DNA of 64,000 bases from Actinomycetales bacterium. GTDB taxonomy: Bacteria > Actinomycetota > Actinomycetes > Actinomycetales > Dermatophilaceae. Shown one piece after another: positions 37,938-46,955 of the stretch (position 1 is the first letter of the stretch; each line of letters opens with the position of its first letter). Location: positions 1-64,000 of the forward strand of contig JADJVI010000016.1 of NCBI GenBank assembly GCA_016710645.1, read 5' to 3'. Position numbers and translations under genes: made by a program. The notes below the pieces were generated by a model that was not told the origin of the DNA, did not search any database, and saw nothing but the letters and a program-made list of their open reading frames with translations.

Positions 37938-38795
37938 CTACCGAGGCGCCGGCACGCGCCAGCCGCACAGCTGACGGGACTGCCCGACCAGCCGACCGGT
38001 GGAGTCCCAGATACGCGCGTCCTCCTCCATGAGACCGCCGACAACGGTCTGAGTGGTGAGCTCGACCTGCAGCCATCCGGGCGCCGGGTGGGCCCGCAGA
38101 TGCGCCGAGAACTCGAGGGTCGGCGTCCAGCCATAGAGCCCGAGATCGAAGGCCACCGGAGGCATGGCATCCAACGCCCACAGCACCGACAACACGTCGG
38201 GCTCCCGACCGTCCGCGAACCGCACCCAGCCATGCAAAACGCCTGCGCCAGAAGGCTTTCCAGCCGCCCAGCCCGCGGTTTCCGGGGTGAGACGGATATC
38301 CATCCGGTCCAGCAGTGTCGAGTGGGCCAGGAAGTCGATCGCGCCGTCGCTGCCCACGCAGTCGTCCGGTCCGGGGATCGCTGGCGCCGCGGCGGTCTTG
38401 AGCACGGGTTCGGCGCGCTTGCCCAGATCCCCGAACAAGGCCACGGCCCGCATCCGCTCGTCAACCGAGCCATCGGCGGCCGGCTGAAGCAGCCGAACCT
38501 GAGCCTGCGACAACGACGCTCCGGCTCGCAACACCTCCGATTGCAGCACCACATGACCGGGGACCGACGCGGTCGGGAAGACTGCACTGAACGCAACGGG
38601 GTCGGGGTGGCGCCCGGCGCCGTCGAGCTCAATGCGCAGCGCAGCGGCTCCCAGAGCCAGCAGCAGGCCACCATGGACGCCGTTGCCGATCCGCCACTGG
38701 TCGTCGAACTCGGCATACCGCTCGCCGGGCTGCGAACCTGCACGCACAACGAGGGCCTGATCGAAGGCGTACACCGGGGCGGCCGGGGCTGTCAT
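37938..38795 (-). CDS. Acyl-CoA thioesterase-like double-hotdog protein
   Basis: 285 residues laid out as two hotdog folds, like TesB-type thioesterases: IGNGVHGGLLLALGAAAL in the first half, and PDVLSVLWALDAMPPVAFDLGLYGWTPTLEF with LMEEDARIWDSTGRLVGQSRQL in the second. Likely hydrolyses acyl-CoA; chain length unknown. ATG at 38795. Starts 16 nt after the next gene upstream on the strand, so probably co-transcribed. Confidence 0.8.
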   Translation of the reverse strand: MTAPAAPVYAFDQALVVRAGSQPGERYAEFDDQWRIGNGVHGGLLLALGAAALRIELDGAGRHPDPVAFSAVFPTASVPGHVVLQSEVLRAGASLSQAQVRLLQPAADGSVDERMRAVALFGDLGKRAEPVLKTAAAPAIPGPDDCVGSDGAIDFLAHSTLLDRMDIRLTPETAGWAAGKPSGAGVLHGWVRFADGREPDVLSVLWALDAMPPVAFDLGLYGWTPTLEFSAHLRAHPAPGWLQVELTTQTVVGGLMEEDARIWDSTGRLVGQSRQLCGWRVPAPR

Positions 38796-38811
38796 GCCTC
38801 CGAGTCTGGCA

Positions 38812-39456
38812 CTACCCCACCGCGCGGACGAGCGCGCCACCCACGCCGGTCGCCCCGGGATCCTCGGCATCCTCGGCAAAGCCGACATCCCGCAGGTATG
38901 CCGTGTGGACGGCTGTCGTGGGATGCGCTCGCACCTGGGTGATCCCGGCGTCTCGGAAGACTTTGGCGCCCGGACCGTAGAGCCACTCCCCCAGGCGCGA
39001 GTCACGGTAGGCGTGCATGACGTAGTCCAGGGTCACATCGAGAGTCGAGCCGTTGCGGCGGCCGATGACCGCTCCGGCAGGCAGGCCGTCCCGAGTGAGC
39101 AGCAGGCACCAGTCCTCTGGCTCGGCTCGCTGAAAAGACGGCTGGCTTTGGTGGATGTCGTCCAGGTGTGAGGTGAGGAAGTCGCCGAGGAAGGGAGCGT
39201 CGGCCGCGATCGGGCTGACACCGAGGGATCGCCCGCCCCCGAGCTCGCGTCGCAAGAAGTAGACGTTGAGGGCAGCGACCGCCACATTGGTGATGACGAT
39301 GGGGATCGACCCGATGAGCACCCCGTAAAGCACGAAGGTCAGCGACCCCGCCAGCGAGATGGTCCGCAATCGCACCACGCTGGTCATCGCCAGTGATGCG
39401 ACGACGAGTGCGGACGCGAGGTAGCCGATCAGCTCGACCGGGCTCAGCCAGGACAT
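38812..39456 (-). CDS. YgjV-like membrane domain fused to a GNAT-like domain
   Basis: 214 residues. The first about 75 residues contain three membrane segments (LIGYLASALVVASLAM, LAGSLTFVLYGVLIG, PIVITNVAVAALNVYFL), as in YgjV/inner-membrane proteins. The rest resembles a degenerate acetyltransferase: WCLLLTRDGLPAGAVIGRR and EWLYGPGAKVFRDAGITQVRAHP. Function unknown. Confidence 0.65.
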   Translation of the reverse strand: MSWLSPVELIGYLASALVVASLAMTSVVRLRTISLAGSLTFVLYGVLIGSIPIVITNVAVAALNVYFLRRELGGGRSLGVSPIAADAPFLGDFLTSHLDDIHQSQPSFQRAEPEDWCLLLTRDGLPAGAVIGRRNGSTLDVTLDYVMHAYRDSRLGEWLYGPGAKVFRDAGITQVRAHPTTAVHTAYLRDVGFAEDAEDPGATGVGGALVRAVG

Positions 39457-39473
39457 GGGCGGAGCCTAGGCGA

Positions 39474-41966
39474 TCAGCTGCTGCCGACGACCAGCGCGCT
39501 CGCACCTGCCTGAGCCTGTTGTCCCCCGCGTGTGCGCGCCACCGCCTGCCACTCCAGCAGGGTCCCTGCGGGGTATGCCGTGACGTCGTGGAAGACGCGG
39601 TAGGGCGGGGCGTCGTCAGTGCCGACGACGATCCAGTCGCGGGTGCCGGCCGGGCGCACCGAGAAGGTCACCTCGGCGTAGCCACCGCCCTCGACGAAGG
39701 CGTTGAGCATGGCCCGCCCACCGATGGCCGCCCCATCCGCGGGCGCGGTGAGAACGACTGCGAGTGAGTCCGGTTCGGGCACGGGTCGGGTCGCTCGCCA
39801 CACCCGAGCGCTCAACGCAGGCACCTGGACACCGACCATGCCGTCCGCGCCAGGGGTGAGGTCCTCGCCTCCCCCATAGATAGCTGCAAAGGACGGCGCC
39901 CCGAAGGTCGGCGCGTCGGCGCTCGCAGCCTGGTCGCCGTTGTTGAGGGCGACCAGATACTCCACCCCGGTGGACCGATCGACGCGAGAGAAGACGACCA
40001 GCCCGCGATCCGGCGCGGCATACCGCATGATCTGCGCCCCGTCGGTGAGCCCGGGGTTGGCCGCGCGCAGCGCCCCCAACTCGGCGAGCTGGCGATAGAG
40101 GGGGTGGTCGGTGGCGTATCGATCCATCGAACCGGACGGACCCGCGAGGGCGGGCTGACCGGCATACTCCGGTGTTTGGGTCGCCAAGAGGTCCTGCCGC
40201 GCATCCTTGTCGCCGCCGGTGCCGACCAGGCCTTGCTCGTCGCCGTAGTAGACGATCGGTTGACCCCGGCTGAGCATGAGTAGCTCATTGGCCAGGCGCA
40301 CCCGTGCCAGTAGCGCCGAGTCGTCGACCGCGCCGTCCTTGAGCAGCATGGCCGCACGGCCCATGTCGTGGTTGCCGAGGAAGGTCGGCGATTGGTAGGC
40401 GCTGGAGTCGGCATCGGTGAGCCAGTCGTCCTCGGCGAAGAAGTCGACCAGGCCGGTGCCCGGCTTGCCGGACACCCAGTCGATCGCCGCCTTCTGGAAC
40501 CCGAAGTCCAGCACGGCGGGCAGCTTTCCGGCCGTGCTGTAGACCGACCGGGCGTTGGTGCTTGGGTCGAAAACTTCCCCGAACATGAAGAAGTCCGGCC
40601 GTCCCACCAGCGCGGCATAGTCCAGCAACGCCGGAGAAAATGCTTGCCAGAAGCCGAGATTGACGTGCTTGACAGTGTCGATCCGGAAGCCGTCAACGCC
40701 TTGGTCGATCCAGCCGCGATAAATCGCCGTCATCCCCTCGACGACCTCAGGACGCTCGGTGAAGATGTCGTCGAGCCCGAAGAAGTCGCCGTATTCGCTC
40801 GACTCGCCTTCGAAGGTCGAGTCACCGCGGTTGTGATACATCGTCACGTCGTTGAGCCAGGCGGGCGTCTTGGCCTGCGCCGCAGCAGGATCCACGATCG
40901 GCACGCGCGGGAAGGACCCGCTGGCCGTCAGCGTCGGGAAGCTCGGCTGGCCGGCAAAGTCCTTGGGGTCGAACGCCTTGCCCGACGCATCCCGATAGGG
41001 GGTGACCGAGGTCGGCACATAGGCCGTGCCCCCGTCGGCCGACCGGATGATGTCGGCCGTGTGGTTGACGATGATGTCGAGGTAGACCTTCATCCCCTTG
41101 CCATGGGCCGCGTCGACGAGGGCGCGCAGGTCGGCGTTGGACCCCAGATGCGGGTCGACGCTGGTGAAGTCGGTGATCCAGTAGCCGTGATAACCCGCGC
41201 TGGTGTCGGGACCGGCGCCCTGCACCGGCTGGTTACGCATGACCGGCGTGAGCCAGACCGCAGTCGTCCCCAATCCCTTGATGTAGTCGAGGTGTTGGGT
41301 CACCCCCGCCAGGTCTCCACCGTGGAAGAAGCCCTTGTCGGTCGGATCGAACCCCGTGACGGTGCGATCACCGCTCAGCCCGCCACTGTCGTTGCCTCGA
41401 TCACCATTGGCGAAGCGGTCGGTCATGACGAAGTAGAACTGCTCCCGAGAGGCCGGCCCCAAGGCCACCGGAGCGGTCGGCGCGGCCTCCTGCGGCCCCC
41501 CGAAGACCACGTCTGAGAGCGGCCGCACCGAGATCGCATGTGTCGCCGGGTCGAACCCGAATTCCACCGTCGTCGGCCGAGCCAACCGCAGTGGGATATT
41601 GGCCCCGTCGGGCACTCCCCCGAGGCCGTAACTTTCGGTCCAGGCCCCGTCAAGGGCCACCTTGAACTCGTGCGCTCCCGCAGGCAGGGTGAACACCCCG
41701 TGATATCCCCGGTATGCCGTGCGAGCGCCGGCCGTCCGCGCGCCAGCTCCATCCGAGACGGTCTCCAATCGCGTTGCCGTGCAATCGGGTTGCCAATCCT
41801 TGGCGCACCCGAGACCGTGCTGGAAGGTGCCCGCGACCGTGACGACCCGGTCCGCAGCACGATCAGGCCCGTGCCCCACGAGAACGACGGCACCGGCGAC
41901 CAGGGCGGCTCCCACCAACGCCCACAGCATCGCCCGAGCGCGGCCCGGACGCATGGCTGTGGTCAT
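39474..41966 (-). CDS. Secreted or anchored GH13 alpha-amylase/pullulanase-type enzyme
   Basis: 830 residues. An uncleaved or Sec signal segment (about 13-30) is followed by a pullulanase-type N-terminal beta domain (40-150) and a GH13 barrel: VYLDIIVNH, GFRIDTVKH (nucleophile Asp430), GEVF (Glu464) and LGNHD (Asp534). A domain C and a C-terminal Ig-like domain (about 730-830) complete it. Should act on alpha-glucans outside the membrane. No lipobox is seen. Confidence 0.88.
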   Translation of the reverse strand: MTTAMRPGRARAMLWALVGAALVAGAVVLVGHGPDRAADRVVTVAGTFQHGLGCAKDWQPDCTATRLETVSDGAGARTAGARTAYRGYHGVFTLPAGAHEFKVALDGAWTESYGLGGVPDGANIPLRLARPTTVEFGFDPATHAISVRPLSDVVFGGPQEAAPTAPVALGPASREQFYFVMTDRFANGDRGNDSGGLSGDRTVTGFDPTDKGFFHGGDLAGVTQHLDYIKGLGTTAVWLTPVMRNQPVQGAGPDTSAGYHGYWITDFTSVDPHLGSNADLRALVDAAHGKGMKVYLDIIVNHTADIIRSADGGTAYVPTSVTPYRDASGKAFDPKDFAGQPSFPTLTASGSFPRVPIVDPAAAQAKTPAWLNDVTMYHNRGDSTFEGESSEYGDFFGLDDIFTERPEVVEGMTAIYRGWIDQGVDGFRIDTVKHVNLGFWQAFSPALLDYAALVGRPDFFMFGEVFDPSTNARSVYSTAGKLPAVLDFGFQKAAIDWVSGKPGTGLVDFFAEDDWLTDADSSAYQSPTFLGNHDMGRAAMLLKDGAVDDSALLARVRLANELLMLSRGQPIVYYGDEQGLVGTGGDKDARQDLLATQTPEYAGQPALAGPSGSMDRYATDHPLYRQLAELGALRAANPGLTDGAQIMRYAAPDRGLVVFSRVDRSTGVEYLVALNNGDQAASADAPTFGAPSFAAIYGGGEDLTPGADGMVGVQVPALSARVWRATRPVPEPDSLAVVLTAPADGAAIGGRAMLNAFVEGGGYAEVTFSVRPAGTRDWIVVGTDDAPPYRVFHDVTAYPAGTLLEWQAVARTRGGQQAQAGASALVVGSS

Positions 41967-42052
41967 GTCCGAAGGCTAGCCCCCGCCTGCGACACCCGCC
42001 TGTCGTTGCCGAGGTGAGGACCCCTGTCAGAGGTCGATGTCAGGCTCTGGCT

Positions 42053-43336
42053 ATGTCGAACTGGCCGACGATCGTCCTCGCCACCGCCCTTGGGGTCACC
42101 GTGGGTGCCGCCCTCGCCTGGCTGCTGCTGCGCTCCCGGTATGCCGTGCCCCTCGCCACCGCGGCCACCGAGCGCGATCTGCTGCGGGCCCGGGTCGAGC
42201 ACCTCACGACGCTGGCCGACCAGGAAGCCGGGCGCCACGCCGACACCGTCGAGCTCGTGGCCCCCCTGCGCGAAACCCTGCTGCGGGTCGAGACCCAAGT
42301 GCATGCGCTCGAGCGCGACCGAGGCGAGCAGTTCGCGCGGGTCGCCTTGGAACTCGGCCGGGTGCAGACGACCACCGACGGGCTGCGTGACCAGACGGCG
42401 TCGTTGGTCGGCTCGCTGGCTTCGGCCAATGTCCGCGGTTCGTGGGGTGAGGTGACGTTGGGCCGAGTGCTTGAGCTGTCGGGGATGCTGCCGCGGTGTG
42501 ATTTCGACACCCAGTTCAGCAGCCGCAACCATCATGGGGCGGCCGTCCGCCCCGACGTCGTCGTCAACCTGCCCGGTGGCAAACATGTGGCCGTCGACGC
42601 CAAGGTGCCGTTGACCAAGTTCCTCGCGGCTCAAGCGGACGATCTGTCCACCGCCGAGCGCACCGCTGCGCTCAAGGCTCACGCAGCGTCGCTGCGCGGG
42701 CATGTCGATGCCCTAGCGGGCAAGGAGTATTGGTCGGCGCTGCCAGTCGCGGCCGAGTTCGTCGTCTGCTTCGTGCCCGGAGAGGCCATCCTCGCGGCCG
42801 CGCTGGCCGCCGATCCGGGCCTGCACGAGCACGCCATGCGCCGCAAGGTCGTGCTCGCCTCCCCGGCCACCCTGTTGGCGATGTTGCGCACGGTAGCCGT
42901 GGTCTGGCAGCACGATGCCCTCACCGAGGGGGCCAAAGAGTTGCTCGCTCTCGGACGGGAGCTCACCGCCCGGATCGGGGTGGTCGGACGGCATACCGAT
43001 CAGGTCGGACAGGCTCTCCGTCGCTCGGTAGAGGCCTACAACCTCCTCGTCGGGTCGATGGAGACCCGCGTGCTGGTCACCGCGCGACGGATGCAGGAGT
43101 TGGGCGTGAGCACCGACCCGGTCGAGTCACCCCGGCTGGTCGAGGAGGCGCCGAGGCCTTTGACTGCTGCAGAGCTGCTCGACGTCCTCGACGCCGAGGT
43201 CGGGAGACCGCAACTGGTCGACCCGCTCACGCACACCCGGACGGCCCGCGAGCCACAGCCGGCCGGCGCGACAGGAGCCCAACACGAGTCAGGCGGAGCG
43301 CTCAGAGCCGATCAGTGCAACGAGCGGTCGGCGTAG
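42053..43336 (+). CDS. rmuC: DNA recombination protein RmuC
   Basis: 427 residues. N-terminal membrane anchor (TIVLATALGVTVGAALAWLLL), a coiled coil (about 45-125), and the RmuC nuclease-like domain: GSWGEVTLGRVLELSGM, RPDVVVNLPGGKHVAVDAKVPLTKF, LASPATLLAMLRTVAVVWQ. Limits inversions at short repeats. The disordered tail overlaps the convergent ispH 3' end by 25 bp. Confidence 0.92.
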   Translation: MSNWPTIVLATALGVTVGAALAWLLLRSRYAVPLATAATERDLLRARVEHLTTLADQEAGRHADTVELVAPLRETLLRVETQVHALERDRGEQFARVALELGRVQTTTDGLRDQTASLVGSLASANVRGSWGEVTLGRVLELSGMLPRCDFDTQFSSRNHHGAAVRPDVVVNLPGGKHVAVDAKVPLTKFLAAQADDLSTAERTAALKAHAASLRGHVDALAGKEYWSALPVAAEFVVCFVPGEAILAAALAADPGLHEHAMRRKVVLASPATLLAMLRTVAVVWQHDALTEGAKELLALGRELTARIGVVGRHTDQVGQALRRSVEAYNLLVGSMETRVLVTARRMQELGVSTDPVESPRLVEEAPRPLTAAELLDVLDAEVGRPQLVDPLTHTRTAREPQPAGATGAQHESGGALRADQCNERSA

Positions 43337-44373
43337 CTGCTATCGCGACGCACGGAGGCAGCGTCGATGCCGCTGCGGGCCTTGAGGTCGCGGCGCAACT
43401 CGTTGGGCAGGGCGAACAGCAGGCTCTCCTGCGCGGCGACCACCGGCTGCACGTCGGCGAAGCCGTTCTCGGCCAGCAGCGCGAGCACATCGCGCACGAG
43501 GATCTCCGGCACCGACGCCCCGCTCGTCACTCCGACCGTCTGCACACCCGCCAACCACGTCGGGTCGATCTCCGCCGCGAAGTCGACCAAGTGCCCGGCC
43601 CGAGCGCCGTGCTCCAGAGCGACCTCGACCAGACGCACCGAGTTGGACGAGTTGCGCGACCCGACGACGATCATCAGGTCGGTGTCAGGAGCCATCTGCT
43701 TGACCGCGAGCTGGCGGTTCTGGGTGGCGTAACAGATGTCGTCACTCGGCGGGTCGTTCAGTGCTGGGAAACGCTCGCGCAGTCTGCGCACGGTCTCCAT
43801 CGTCTCATCGACCGACAGCGTGGTCTGAGAGAGCCAGACGACCTTCTCGGGGTCGCGCACGGTGATGTTGTCGACATCGTCAGGTCCGTCGACGATCGTG
43901 ATGTGCTCGGGAGCCTCGCCCGACGTGCCGACGACCTCCTCGTGGCCCTCGTGACCGATGAGCAGGATGTCGTAGTCCTCGGCCGCGAACCGCACCGCCT
44001 CGCGATGCACCTTGGTCACCAACGGACAGGTCGCGTCGATGGTCTTCAACGAGCGAGCAGCCGCCTCGGTGTGCACGATCGGCGCGACGCCGTGGGCCGA
44101 AAAGATGACCGTCGCACCCTCGGGCACCTCGTCGGTCTCGTCGACGAAGACCGCCCCCCGGCCACGCAGGGTCTGCACGACGTGCTTGTTGTGGACGATC
44201 TCCTTGCGCACATAGACCGGCGGTCCATAGAGCTCCAACGCCTTCTCCACGGTCACGACGGCGCGGTCCACGCCAGCGCAATAGCCGCGCGGGGCAGCCA
44301 GCAGCACCCGCTTGCCGGGGCTGTCGGCAGCGGTCTCGGAGGTGGTCGGCTCAACGTCGGACATGACAGCCAT
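43312..44373 (-). CDS. ispH: 4-hydroxy-3-methylbut-2-enyl diphosphate reductase
   Basis: 353 residues, last step of the MEP isoprenoid pathway. Three conserved Cys ligands of the [4Fe-4S] cluster are in APRGYCAGVDRA, TIDATCPLVTKVH and DDICYATQNRQ; the essential Glu/His motifs (FSAHGV, GHEGHEEV) are intact. ATG 44373 or the in-frame ATG at 44364 may be the start; neither has a clear ribosome-binding site. Confidence 0.96.
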   Translation of the reverse strand: MAVMSDVEPTTSETAADSPGKRVLLAAPRGYCAGVDRAVVTVEKALELYGPPVYVRKEIVHNKHVVQTLRGRGAVFVDETDEVPEGATVIFSAHGVAPIVHTEAAARSLKTIDATCPLVTKVHREAVRFAAEDYDILLIGHEGHEEVVGTSGEAPEHITIVDGPDDVDNITVRDPEKVVWLSQTTLSVDETMETVRRLRERFPALNDPPSDDICYATQNRQLAVKQMAPDTDLMIVVGSRNSSNSVRLVEVALEHGARAGHLVDFAAEIDPTWLAGVQTVGVTSGASVPEILVRDVLALLAENGFADVQPVVAAQESLLFALPNELRRDLKARSGIDAASVRRDSSYADRSLH

Positions 44374-44500
44374 GCTACGTGTGGGTCTGCCGGGGACCCG
44401 ATTCCATGTCGACCAGCACCCCGACTCCCCCGCTGGCCGGCCCCCACCCAGCCACGCACCTACCAGGGTCGGGTCCCGACCCGTGGCTAGAGTCAACCCC

Positions 44501-45883
44501 GTGAGTATGCCGTTCGGTCTGGGTCCGCCTCCGGGCTCGCCACCCAGCCCACCGACGGCTGCTCGCGACCTACCAGCCAAAGCCTCCGACACCAGCGCCG
44601 AGGCGCCGTGGCCGGTGCGGGTGCTTTCGCTGAAGATCAGTGACTACGTCGACAAGATGGTGCCGCTGTGGGTCGAGGGCCAGGTCGTGCAGCTGTCCAA
44701 GCGAGCGAGCACGGCATACCTCACCTTGCGCGACCCTGAGGTCGACATGTCACTGTCGGTGACGATCTCGGTCCATACGCTGACCGCGATGGGAGCCCCA
44801 CTCGTCGACGGTGCGCGGGTGGTGGTGCATGCCAAGCCGACCTTCTGGGCCAAGCGCGGCACTCTGCAACTCGAAGCGCGATCGATCCGTCCGGTCGGTG
44901 TCGGCGATCTGCTGGCCCGGGTCGAGATCCTCAAGGCCCGGCTGGCAGCGGAGGGCTTGTTCGAACCCCGCCGCAAGCGCCCCCTCCCCTTCCTCCCCCG
45001 GGTCGTCGGACTCATCACCGGTCGCGACAGCGCTGCTGCGCGTGACGTGGTGGAAAACGCCAAACGGCGCTGGCCCACCGTCCGATTCGACATTCGCGAG
45101 GTGGCGGTGCAGGGCGCCACGACCGTCACCGAGGTCTGCCAGGCGCTGAGCGATCTCGATGCCCGACCCGAGGTCGACGTCATCGTCATCGCCCGCGGCG
45201 GCGGCTCGGTTGAAGAGTTGCTGCCGTTCAGCAACGAGACCCTGGTGCGCGCGGTCGTCGCCGCCCGCACCCCGGTCGTCTCGGCGATCGGTCACGAGGT
45301 CGATACTCCGCTGCTGGATTTCGTCGCCGACGTGCGCGCCTCGACCCCCACCGACGCCGGCCGGCGGGTGGTGCCCGACGCAGCGATCGAGCGTGAACGA
45401 GTGCTCACGCTGCGCCACCGGGCCCGGCGCTCCCTCGCTCACCGGCTGGAGTCGGAGCGCCGCCTGCTGCTGGCGACCCGTACCCGCCCCGTGCTCACCG
45501 ACCCGCGCGCCTGGCTGCGTCCCCACCGCGAACACCTCGCCGCTCTGCATGCCCGCGGCCGAGAACTGCTGCGCGCGAGGGTGATTCGCGAGTCTGATCG
45601 GGTGCACCACCTGGGCGCCCGAGTGCGGCTGCTCTCGCCTCAGTCCACCCTCGACCGCGGGTATGCCGTCGTCCGTCACCCTAGTGGTCAGGTCGTCCGT
45701 GCGGCCGACGAAGTCCGCCCGGGTCAGCCGCTGCAGGTGCTCGTGGCCCGGGGCGATTTCGACGTCAGCGTCAGCGAGGACCCGGCCGAGGTCGCACTCC
45801 GCGACACCGCGTCGGATCCGCCAGCCGCCCCAGTAGGTCCGCCCCAACCCTCCACTCGCCGCCGAAAGCAGGAGCGCCCGTGA
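44501..45883 (+). CDS. xseA: Exodeoxyribonuclease VII large subunit
   Basis: 460 residues. N-terminal OB fold (LSLKISDYVDKMVPLWVEGQV, AYLTLRD), the catalytic domain with GLITGRDSAAARDVV, VIARGGGSVEELLPFS and ISAIGHEVDTPLLDFVADVRASTPTDA-type blocks, and a coiled-coil C-terminus. A GTG at 44501 follows a TAGAGT -10-like box (44489-44494) by only 6 nt, suggesting a leaderless mRNA; an ATG two codons later lies in an octamer copy. Overlaps xseB by 4 nt. Confidence 0.93.
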   Translation: MSMPFGLGPPPGSPPSPPTAARDLPAKASDTSAEAPWPVRVLSLKISDYVDKMVPLWVEGQVVQLSKRASTAYLTLRDPEVDMSLSVTISVHTLTAMGAPLVDGARVVVHAKPTFWAKRGTLQLEARSIRPVGVGDLLARVEILKARLAAEGLFEPRRKRPLPFLPRVVGLITGRDSAAARDVVENAKRRWPTVRFDIREVAVQGATTVTEVCQALSDLDARPEVDVIVIARGGGSVEELLPFSNETLVRAVVAARTPVVSAIGHEVDTPLLDFVADVRASTPTDAGRRVVPDAAIERERVLTLRHRARRSLAHRLESERRLLLATRTRPVLTDPRAWLRPHREHLAALHARGRELLRARVIRESDRVHHLGARVRLLSPQSTLDRGYAVVRHPSGQVVRAADEVRPGQPLQVLVARGDFDVSVSEDPAEVALRDTASDPPAAPVGPPQPSTRRRKQERP

Positions 45884-46116
45884 CCGACAGCCAGCCCCAG
45901 ATCCCTGCCGACATCGCCGCCTTGGGCTACGAGCAGGCCCGCGACGAACTCGTCGCCATCGTCGCTCGCCTGGAGGCCGGGCAGGTGCCCCTGGAGGAAA
46001 GCCTGCAGCTCTGGCAACGCGGCGAAGCTCTCGCGGCTCACTGCACGGCGTGGCTCGACGGCGCCCAAGCCCGTATCACCGCGGTCACCTCGGCGAGTGA
46101 GACTGCAGCCGACTAA
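45880..46116 (+). CDS. xseB: Exodeoxyribonuclease VII small subunit
   Basis: 78 residues, GTG start overlapping the xseA stop (GTGA). GYEQARDELVAIVARLEAGQVPLEESLQLWQRG is the conserved helical core that binds several copies to each XseA. Confidence 0.93.
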   Translation: MTDSQPQIPADIAALGYEQARDELVAIVARLEAGQVPLEESLQLWQRGEALAAHCTAWLDGAQARITAVTSASETAAD

Positions 46117-46185
46117 GCCGACCGGCGCAGCTCTGGCCTGGAGTTTTCGCAGCCGGCCCAAGGCCAGCCAGATCGCGGCAGTGAG

Positions 46186-46749
46186 TCAGCCGGACGCCGG
46201 CGCGGGGGCCAGTCGGCCGACGAAAGCCGCAAGGTCCTCCATCGACCCGGTCGTCGCGACGACCGTCGTGAGCCCGTCGGCGGCCGACGACATGATCGAC
46301 TGCTTACGGTCATCGACGTAGGTCTTCCAGGTCCGGCCCGCGATCTGGGCCGAGCCGGTTGCCTCCGCCTTGTTCGTCGCCGCGGTAAGCCAGCCGGTCG
46401 TCGCGTCCTTGGCCTGGGCCAGGGAGAAATACCGATTGTCCGGGGTAGTCCACCCGGCCTGCCAGGTCGGCACGGAGTCGGTCGACGCGGCATACCGAGC
46501 ATTGGTCGCGACCCAGCCGTCCGGCACCGGGGTGGGGAACGAGAAGGGGGTGCCGCTGGACTTCACGGCATACCCGACAACTGCCGCGGCGTCGACCGGC
46601 GGCTGCCGCACCTCCGAGACCCGCGGGACGATGGCGATCAGCCCTCCCACGAGGACGAGGATGACGAACAGCGAGCGCCCCATGTTGGCCAGCGAGCCCA
46701 TCGAGTAGCGGCTGCGCGGAGGCGTGGGAGGGGCGGGCGTCGTCGTCAC
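46186..46749 (-). CDS. DUF4245 membrane-anchored protein
   Basis: 187 residues. One N-terminal membrane helix (SLFVILVLVGGLIAIVP) and an external domain with GTPFSFPTPVPDGWVATNARY, WQAGWTTPDNRYFSLAQA and RTWKTYVDDRKQSIM, the actinobacterial DUF4245 pattern. Often next to xseAB and fumarase in this order, as here. GTG start. Function unknown. Confidence 0.82.
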   Translation of the reverse strand: MTTTPAPPTPPRSRYSMGSLANMGRSLFVILVLVGGLIAIVPRVSEVRQPPVDAAAVVGYAVKSSGTPFSFPTPVPDGWVATNARYAASTDSVPTWQAGWTTPDNRYFSLAQAKDATTGWLTAATNKAEATGSAQIAGRTWKTYVDDRKQSIMSSAADGLTTVVATTGSMEDLAAFVGRLAPAPASG

Positions 46750-46955
46750 CCGGCCATGGTCTCGGATCTGCCCGGGGGAACCAAACCCGGCGAGCCCGCG
46801 GACAGCAGGCCCGAGGCACCACCCGATGTGCTCCTCTCCGAAGGGGAATCCGCGGGTCCGTCCAGATTCGGGTGGTCACAGGGTGATCCAGTGGTCGGCG
46901 AAGGCGGCCGTGAACCCTAGGGTTGGGGGTAGCCATCTCGACCCCAGGAGTCACC
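46750..46955. other. Divergent intergenic region
   Basis: Between the DUF4245 gene and a PfkB kinase gene. GTGGTCACAGGGTGATCCA (46871-46889) has partial dyad symmetry. No gene seen. Confidence 0.3.

Noticed and set aside
42700..43400. Overlap of rmuC and ispH as a sign of a mis-called end
   Set aside because: Both C-termini read sensibly; a 25-bp convergent overlap in a disordered RmuC tail is acceptable.
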